Below are positions 56,760 to 64,000 of a DNA stretch of 64,000 bases, one piece after another. A program made the translations under genes and the position numbers. Source of the DNA: Tetrapyrgos nigripes (taxonomy: Eukaryota; Basidiomycota; Agaricomycetes; Agaricales; Campanellaceae). The notes beneath the pieces are model-generated. The model had not been told where the DNA came from. It saw only the letters and a program-made list of their open reading frames with translations, and made no database searches. The stretch's first letter is position 1, and each line of letters opens with the position of its first letter. Where the stretch lies: assembly GCA_013368315.1 (NCBI GenBank), contig JAACJM010000213.1:1-64000 (forward strand), in the 5' to 3' direction.

Positions 56760-57813
56760 ACAGTCGTCGTCTCATAGGATACAAGCGTTTGAAATGGAGC
56801 ACATTAAATCCTCCAGATCTTTTGGAACGACTGCGGAAGCTTACATTGTCCAGCCTCCATTGCCGACTAGGAATCTCGACCATGAGTATGGGATTACTGT
56901 CACTAAGGCAAGTTTTGTTGTGATACCCCTTCCAGAGCTAACTTCTTTTCCAGGTAGTAGAACAAATGGTTTCATCGGGGGACGGGTCGTCCCCGATATC
57001 TGAATGGAAGTAGTTGAATCCTTAGTATGGGTCCGTAGTGCCGGCCTGTCCTATTCTATCCTATCCTATCCTTGTACTCTACTCCTTTCCCGATGTCTAA
57101 ATCATTTCTCCGATGATTCCCATCGTTTTTCAATCACCATGACACCTTCTCGACATTAGCCTTCTGCCTAGCACTTCCTAGCACTCTCCTATCTCGAATA
57201 TCTGCTTGAATGAAAGGGTGTGGGCCAGCGCTGAGCGTGGCGGAAACGAGTCCGGTGAGTTCAAATTTAAGATGCTAGACCACACTCCAGTGAAGATATT
57301 CAACGAAAAACGGATATTGCTGGTTCAATTTCTGAGAAAAGTACTAGAGTGTAGATCATTGTGTAGAATCAGAGGCTCAGAGCTATAATCAATATACATG
57401 AGAAGATACAGCCCTCGAGCTCTTGAAAAGGGAATACTTACAAGAATAGGGGCGCATATTCTCTATTACCGGAGAAAATTGGAAAGAAAATTGATCGAGA
57501 CAGACGGAGGAAATCGGGACAAACTCAACATAGCCACACGCGGAAACGCAGTGTAAAGAACTCGTCCTCATTCTTCAGCCTCGTAACTGCCAGAAGAGAA
57601 ATTAGCTCGCCTGGCTCTCCATACACAGTTCTCTCTCCGAAGGGAAAAAATCCCTTGCTGGCTCGAGGATCTAGACTATTCAATTTGTAATCTTCCTGGA
57701 AATGACGACTCCTCCCTATGCCTTCCCAGGAACGATGATCTCTCTACAGAATAATCAACAAGCCACTTCCCACTTGTATATTTGAGTACTACTGAAACTT
57801 GAAAGTATTATGG

Positions 57814-58040
57814 GTACTAGCTGTACGCAACTGCTAGAAATTGTACGACATCAACTACCACACATAAACGAGCGTAGAAACTAGAGTCTGCTTCTCATTG
57901 CACCCGGTGACCAAGGTACGATAACTCACCTTGACGATTAAGTCGCCACCGAAAGGAAAAGAAGCACGAAAAGTGTGCTTCACAATATAAAGTGTTAGAA
58001 GACCTGAATATTTGCAATGATCGAAATGTGCCAGAGAACC
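57814..58040. repeat. Direct repeat copy A of unknown type
   Basis: Similar to 59584-59812 over its whole length. Shared blocks include TTGTACGACATCAACT, GAGTCTGCTTCTCATTGCAC and CGCCACCGAAAGGAAAAGAA, the last followed by GCACGAAAAGTGTGCTTCAC, and then GATCGAAATG near the right end. GAAGCAC and GTGCTTC in the shared core form a perfect 7-bp stem. No target duplications or terminal repeats were found, so the type is unknown. Confidence 0.8.
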
Positions 58041-58920
58041 TTATTCAGTGCTCCTGAAATACTTACGTCGCACGGTGCGGGCCACTGTATACAGCGGCAG
58101 CCTGTACGAGTGCTCATCCCATTGCCAAAAAGCAGCTGAATTATTGACTCTGAAGAGGTAGATATGGGCCATGGACTGGGCACTGGTTCATTTCTCGACG
58201 AAAGCTGGACAGAGAATTTGTGGAGAAGGTGCTTGGTCCCGAGTCTGCCGTGTTGACAGAAAAGGATATGTTCGGCTACCCACCCAAATATATCCATTCC
58301 TGAACCTTTCGGAACACTGGCTTCTAGTTTTACCGGACACCAACTCATTCTCTGCCTTCGACTTCGTTCTCACTCATTGCCCCCTTCCCCCCCTCTGAGT
58401 CAGCCTATATTTTTATAGAAGGGCCCATCTGCCGCTTGCGCCAGCAGAGGAGAGGCTCAAAAGAGCCTCAAAGAGGAACGATTCACGAAACAAATTTTTC
58501 GATCATCCGAGTACTGCTGCAGTATCTCCTCTGTGACCTCCCTCGTTGCAAGGCTAGCCACTTACTTTCACCCATCGCTGGCTCTCTGTACTCTTAAGTA
58601 CTAATGCCAAATCAATGCCATTAACTTTTAATACTCAAAACAACTTGAAGGTTCGGCCCATGTCGCTAGCGGCCATACACCACCATCATTTCCCGGAATT
58701 CAAAAAAGTGCGACTCAGAGTAAGACTGGCACGAATTGACGAAGAATTGGAGGACGAAAAGGAGTAGTCATTTGGTGCTCTCTTTTACCTCATCGCCTTT
58801 GGATCGCCTTCTCATTACTTATACTGAACTTGAACTTTATACTTGGAACTATCTTTTATAGCGGTTCAGTCGGATAGCACACGTACGTCGCAGAACCCTT
58901 TTCCGGAGCCCTGCATCCTG

Positions 58921-58950
58921 TCTTTCTTTCTTTCTTTCTTTCTTTCTTTT
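58921..58950. repeat. (TTTC)n microsatellite
   Basis: About seven TCTT/TTTC units without interruption. Confidence 0.9.
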
Positions 58951-59583
58951 ATTACTATCTATCTATTTCGTTCACTGGCCTCCCAAGTAGGTAACCTTTT
59001 CCCTCTGTCCTCACCAGAGTCTTCTGCGTGCCCTACTTCTGGATTTCAAGTCTGCGCCTCGCGATCTACCATCGGCCTTGTCGAATCTGATTCCGAAGTC
59101 GATAGAGTTGACCCCTTGTTGGCCTGAAAATCCTCGCGACGCGACAGCATCCATGACTAGCTAGTACGGCTCCGAGGCTGGACGGCGACCTGTTTTCTTT
59201 CACAGGGCCCGCAGTGCAATAAACCCATGCCAAAGAAAGACGAATACTTGCATTCGGGTGAATATAATAGCCGGTGGCACACAATTAGCAACAGGTACCC
59301 GAGTTGGAAGCGCAGAAGACAAGTTTGAAGCCTGTCCAAAGGTCTCTCGTCTGGGACTGTACGAGGAAAATTTGATGATGGAAAAGAAACATCGTCCTGA
59401 CGAGTCCTATGTAAGATTTTGCCGGCTTTTTTCTCTCTTCTTGACGACTGACAGACAATTACCTAAAATGGACACACTGTCACCCAGTTCAGTGGCAGTT
59501 GTGATGTGTGACAAACCATGAAAAATGAACAGTTCAGTCTTCACTGTGATGTGTGACTGAACACTTGAATGAAACTCTACAGT

Positions 59584-59812
59584 AGTAGCTATACGCAATT
59601 GCAAGAAGTTGTACGACATCAACTTCTACCGCAAATGAGGGTAGAAACTTGAGTCTGCTTCTCATTGCACCCACCAAGTTACGATGACGATCAAATCGCC
59701 ACCGAAAGGAAAAGAAGCACGAAAAGTGTGCTTCACAACATAAAGTGTTAGAATCCACAACACAGACCGCGGCCGTATATTTGTCGCCAGTGATCGAAAT
59801 GCCGAGAACATT
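59584..59812. repeat. Direct repeat copy B of unknown type
   Basis: Second copy of the 57814-58040 repeat, same orientation, 1.77 kb away, diverged by substitutions and small indels. It lies about 340 bp upstream of the MFS gene start and may contribute to its upstream region. Confidence 0.8.
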
Positions 59813-60151
59813 TTTCCGAATTTATACGGGAGCACTTCGGAGTTCATAGACTCTCCGAAGCGTCGTGGGCTTGCAGATGTGAGAAGCTTGAATACTTCAG
59901 AAATATCGCGACTCTACTTGCCAGTCATTGGGCCACGAACCGTAAAAGAAAGAAACGAACCGTGCGAACCAGCAACCGAACCGGGGTTTGCTTAATGCCT
60001 GCACATCCCCAACCATCATCTACTCCTCTCATGGTCGGACTCAGCTTGGTCATACGACATTTTCCTCATATATATGGTCTTCCAGATGGCTTTCTCACTG
60101 CCTGCTTCCCCTTTCCCCATCTAGCTTCGTCATCGGCTAACGCATTGCAAA

Positions 60152-61952
60152 ATGTCTACATCAGGCACTGACCAGCTCGAAAAGAGAACTGAAAGTCATG
60201 ACACAAAGTCAGTCTCTAGCGCCGAGTCTGAGATTGTTGTGGACCCCGAAATGGAGAAGAAAGTATGGCGCAAATTAGACATCTACGTGCTCCCCATAGT
60301 CGCGATGTTTTATCTCTTGTCGTTTCTGGTACGTCTTCTTCGTGTATGTCACTCTGCACTGTATTTTGACCATGGTCGCTGTGTAGGACCGGACAAATGT
60401 TGCCAATGCTAGAGTTGCTGGTCTTCAAAGTCAGCTTGGAATGTCCAACAAAGAGTACAGTATCGCTTTGACAGTCACATATGTACCCTACATCGCTGCC
60501 GAACTGCCTTCAAATCTTATGTTGAAGGTACTATCGCTTTTAAAGATCTTTCTGAATCATGCTGAAGCCTTGGTGCCAGGCTGTTGGGCCTAACTACGTG
60601 TTACCAACCATGCTCACCCTCTGGGGTGTTGTAACGACGCTTCAAGGTGTTGTCAAGACATATGGCGGTCTCCTCGCTTGCAGGTTCTTTCTCGGCCTGC
60701 TAGAGGGAGGCGTCTTTCCTGGGCTCGTGCTCTATCTTTCGTACTTCTACCCACGTTACAAGATGAACTGGCGGTATGTTTTGTTATTCTATGCATACCC
60801 GATAGCATTCTTCTCATTCTTCTAAAGTGTATCCGCGTTCTTCTCGTCCGCTTCCATCTCCGGGGCGTTTTCGGGTATTCTTGCATATGGTATCATCAAT
60901 ATGAATGGTATTGGTCAGCGGTAAGTTTGCTGCTTTTCCAACGAGAAAGAATCAGATACTAAAGCAATGTTTTCAGTCCTGGTTGGGCTTGGATCTTTAT
61001 TTTGGAAGGCTTGTTCACCGTTCTCTTTGGAGTATCGTCCTATTTTACCCTTCCTCGGTCTGTTGAAAAGGCTTGGTTCTTCTCCACGGAGGAGAAACAG
61101 TACGTTTTGCGGAAATTGGAAGAAGATAATGCTGGGAAAGATGAAGAGGGCTTTACTTGGAGAGAAGTGGGGATGGCTTTCAAACTACCGCAGGTGTGGT
61201 TCATGGCGATCATTTTTTTCCTCGACGGCTGCATACTTTATTCCCTAGCCTAGTAAGTCCCATTTACTTCTCTGTGCGATCATGTCCAACCGTTTTCTCC
61301 GACTCGACAGCTTCTCTCCCTCAGTCATCCAAGGATTAGGTTTCACCGCAGCCAAAGCCCAGCTCATGAGTGTGCCTCCTTTTGCAGTCGCCTTTGTCGT
61401 GGCCATGATCTCGGCGTACATTTCTGACCGCTTCCAATGCAGAGGCATAACCACCATTGTCACTTCCATCTTATGTGTAATTGGATTCGCCATGTTCCTA
61501 GGTTGGTCTTCATAGCATCGTTTTGTCTAATTACTGCTCCCTTACGAAGTACATCAGGATCCCACGATACCCATGTCCAATATGGATCTCTCTTCTTCTC
61601 CATACCAGGAACGTACGCCCTAGCACCGATCATCTCTTCCTGGGCATCTAACAACGCCGCTCCTCAAACACGACGAGCAACTTCCATCGCCATTTCTTTC
61701 ATTTTCACTAACTCTGGTGGCATCCTGGCCACTTGGCTCATGGGTTCTCTGTCTTTACCGCCTCGCTATACAAAGGCGACGATTACATTGTTGGTATTTT
61801 CAGTGATGTGCGCAGTCTTTGGTGGGATTAATTTGACGTACTTGTCGAGGCAGAATAAGGCTAAGAAGTTGAAGAGGCAGGAGTTAGAACGAAAGGATAG
61901 AGAAGAGCAGGGGTTGGGAGATAGGTCGGCTTGGTTTGTGTATAATTTGTAG
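60152..61952 (+). CDS. MFS permease, Dal5/TNA1-like anion:cation symporter
   Basis: Seven exons: 60152-60328, 60387-60527, 60580-60773, 60828-60920, 60977-61252, 61311-61501, 61558-61952 (488 aa). A hydrophilic N-terminus leads into KLDIYVLPIVAMFYLLSFLD and RTNVANARVAGLQ, the start of the allantoate-permease family. Loop and helix signatures follow: LPSNLMLKAVGPN, FFLGLLEGGVFPGLVLYLSY with FYPRYK, PGWAWIFILEGLFTVLFGV, YGSLFFSIPGTYALAP and WASNNAAPQTRRATSIAISF. Twelve membrane helices are expected. Family members import small carboxylates such as allantoate, nicotinate, pantothenate or biotin precursors with protons; the substrate here is not predictable. The acceptor of the last intron (after ACATCAG, 61557) was chosen because it restores LGSHDTHVQYGS. 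No other gene lies close enough to suggest a cluster except the monooxygenase 8 kb away. Confidence 0.93.
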
Positions 61953-62358
61953 GAGAAGTTGCTCTACGAAAGCTAGTTATAATGTTTATTCGAGTATTCC
62001 ATTTTGGATTGTCAGTAGAGAGTGTGCAGAACTAATTGAAAGGCAAACACAAAGGATCCACTCCTTCGATGACTGTCCTATGTGATCCGGTCAAGATGTT
62101 AGGAAGAGGCTGGAAGCTCAGGAATAAGTATTTGCTCAGGATAGGCTGCCAAAAGGGAATAATCGGCTATACGCCACGTGAGCGCGACAGAATTTGGTAC
62201 CTGACCTCTTTCTTCGCCGTCGTCCACGACGAGCACAGGCTGCTCAGCGACGAGCACCTCTCCCAACTACACTCCTTTGACTACCAAGCCTGCGAGCTTG
62301 CTATCCTTCTCCAACGGACTAATTCTTGCCTGCACTTTCTTCGCCACGTCAGCCTGTA
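61953..62358. other. Intergenic region before the Rgp1-like gene
   Basis: 406 bp holding the 3' end of the MFS gene and the promoter of the next gene. Nothing else recognised. Confidence 0.5.
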
Positions 62359-64000
62359 ATGGACACTGACGAATTCCCGATCCGCATCGTTGTCTCGCCG
62401 TCCCAGTCAGCGTATTTTGCTGGAGAACCGTTCAGCGTAACTATAACCTTTACGAATATATCAAAATCTGATCCAGGACCCTCTATTTTGCGACCTACTA
62501 CTCCTACAACAAGAAGTCATAAACGCGCCTCTCATTCTATCACTTCCGCTCCTATTGCCAGGCCACCGACGTCTCCTGCTGGCCAAAGAGCTGTACGTAC
62601 GGCTACCAATGTTGTTCCCTCCACTTCTAGCTCCCCTAATTCGACGGGGAATGAAGAAGGGAAGACTCGACCCGTTCGGAGAGGATTGATAGGGAAGACG
62701 CAGGATAGGGAGCCAAAGGGAGTTGAGGAACTGCCAGATCTGATTGAGCAGAGGCGGAGAAAGATGTTGAGCTTGTCGCTGCAAACTGATGGCTTGAATG
62801 AGAAGAAGAGAGATGAAGGAGAAAATGCCGGCTATGGTTCAATGAGGTCGTCACCCCCCTTCCTTCAGCGAAGCCTCAGCTGTGAGTATCTAGAATGTTG
62901 AATCCGCTATCACCGACTCATCTTCACTTTGACTTCAACAGCGCCATCGTCTCCGAAAATATCTTCCCCATTATCCCGTTCAGAAACTTTACCTCTGGCG
63001 GCATCACATCCGCATGCGAGAAAAACCTCGTCTCTGGATGGCCAGCAGGCGATACATGTGAACGAGCCACTCTCCACCCCTGTCCAGACCTCGTCTTCTT
63101 CCAATGCAACTACTCTCAGTCCTCTCAGTCCATCAAGTCCGAGTCCTCTTCGACAAGAAATCTCTTACGGCAGCACCGCCAGTAATCCTCCCTTCATGCC
63201 TTTTTCTGGCCCGGCATCTGCATCTTCTTCGTCTGCCTCACTCGCATCAGTTGCTTCTGTTGATTCAGCAGCTTCTTACAATTCCATCAACTCTGTACAA
63301 TCAACGAACAACGTCAATGCGTATTCCATCCCTCCCACACCCTCCGCCTCGACATTTTCCTTAGCATTAGATCCAATCGCAGAGACCACCTCACCTCTGA
63401 CGCCTGGGTCAGGTATTTCTCCAGTCAACCCCGACGCTGGCATCAACTTTCCTCCACCTCCCTCTTCTCCCAATGTTTTACACATGAACCCATCAATTTC
63501 CATACACGCAGCTACGCCAGTGAAGGATCCGACTGGTGCTTCTGGTCCTCATCCTCCCAAAACACCACAGTCACCTGTCTCTCCCACCAAATCAGGTTCT
63601 CGAGGACATGCGCGAACAAAGTCGTATTCACATGCAGCCCATCGACCGGTCACGAACACCGGGATAGGGATGGGATATCCTAGTGAAGTTCCCAGTTCTC
63701 CAACGCTGGTGAACCATCCCAGTCAAGGTCAAAGCTTCCATCTCAATGGTGCACCCTTTGGACGCCGCGAGAGCGATGGAACGCAGCTCATTTTGTATTC
63801 TTATGCTCAATTGAAGGGAACAGTCGTTCTCACGCCGCTACCTTCGTCATCGTCCTCGAGTACCCCCAGGTCAATATCATCGTCATCATCTCGACCTCCA
63901 TCGTCTTCCACACCACAGACACCACGTACACCGTATACGCCCAATCCCAATCCCTCTTCTGGCTCTAGCGTTGGGCACAAATATGGTCCAACTCCTCTTC
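62359..64000 (+). CDS. RGP1: Rgp1-like subunit of the Ric1-Rgp1 Rab-GEF, 5' part, cut by right edge
   Basis: Exon 1 62359-62881, intron 62882-62941, exon 2 from 62942 and still open at the window end (at least 527 codons). The N-terminus IRIVVSPSQSAYFAGEPFSV with TITFTN is the arrestin-like opening strand pair of Rgp1-type proteins. A long disordered region with many Ser/Pro runs follows, then TQLILYSYAQLKGTVVLTPL near the edge, another expected Rgp1 element. In yeast, Rgp1 with Ric1 activates the Rab Ypt6 for retrograde transport to the Golgi; animal RGP1 serves RAB6. A Ser/Pro insertion of several hundred residues between these elements is usual in basidiomycete versions. The start Met at 62359 is chosen because upstream in-frame codons lack ATG. 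Identification is by N-terminal pattern only. Confidence 0.75.

Larger units (their letters stand above)
56760..60151. other. Intergenic region with simple repeats and a 0.2-kb direct duplication
   Basis: No gene recognised in 3.4 kb. It contains a CTATC pentamer run (57051-57073), a TTTC run (58921-58950) and the two copies of a roughly 230-bp repeat listed separately. Near 59.49-59.57 kb a 30-bp string with CAGTTCAGT and GTGATGTGTGAC occurs twice in tandem. Confidence 0.5.

Noticed and set aside
56641..56883. Poly-Lys ORF opposite the TTC microsatellite
   Set aside because: Artefact of the trinucleotide repeat.

Overview
The window reads as nuclear DNA of a filamentous basidiomycete, most likely an Agaricomycete. 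The evidence is dense 47-70 nt GT-AG introns, a Clp1-type clamp-connection regulator, a DUF6534 membrane protein, a coiled-coil F-box protein, a NACHT relic of the mushroom type, and basidiomycete-style exon structures in conserved genes (UBR1, FKBP12, TRAPP Trs33, mitochondrial GluRS). No operons, CRISPR arrays or bacterial signals are present, and I found no convincing tRNA or rRNA gene. All exon structures were worked out by eye from splice consensus, reading-frame continuity and remembered family patterns; no alignment was run. Layout, left to right. 0-2.5 kb: a decayed R3H/SUZ-type fragment running off the left edge on the minus strand, then a small T5orf172/GIY-YIG-like gene. 2.5-11.6 kb: a long low-complexity gene (2481-6031) and a second gene (7337-10611) in which a Clp1 homologue is fused in frame to a duplicated 2.3-kb copy of the 3' two thirds of the first gene. 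11.6-14.9 kb: a NACHT ATPase pseudogene carrying a hAT-like element with a perfect 8-bp target duplication. 16.2-21.8 kb: a young, apparently intact Ty1/copia retrotransposon (332-bp LTRs, 5-bp target duplication) inserted at the stop codon of a secreted GH43 glycosidase gene (21831-23420, minus). 24.6-28.4 kb: a P450 relic and a third gene with the same C-terminal module as the two at the left (25677-28383, minus). 29-34.8 kb: an F-box gene, an alpha/beta hydrolase with one nonsense codon, and mitochondrial glutamyl-tRNA synthetase. 35-44.2 kb: UBR1 (1824 aa, minus) sharing a 136-bp divergent promoter with Trs33, then a repeat-rich HGSAQN protein. 46.7-47.4 kb: FKBP12. 51-64 kb: an FAD monooxygenase, a 16-exon DUF6534 protein, a duplicated non-coding repeat, a Dal5-type MFS permease, and the 5' part of an Rgp1-like gene cut by the right edge. 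The right half is mostly ordinary housekeeping and accessory metabolism: N-degron proteolysis (UBR1), vesicle traffic (Trs33, and Rgp1 with its presumed partner Ric1), mitochondrial translation (GluRS), and small-molecule uptake and oxidation (MFS, monooxygenase). The left 28 kb is accessory and rearranged. Its most notable content is a family of three genes that share a C-terminal module (a W-x2-S-x-H-x-DWG block, a GFGI-x-GSSF-like motif and a coiled coil built from 21/42-nt phase-0 exons) behind three unrelated N-termini, one of them Clp1. A NACHT relic with a similar-looking N-terminal motif lies 1 kb from the fusion gene.
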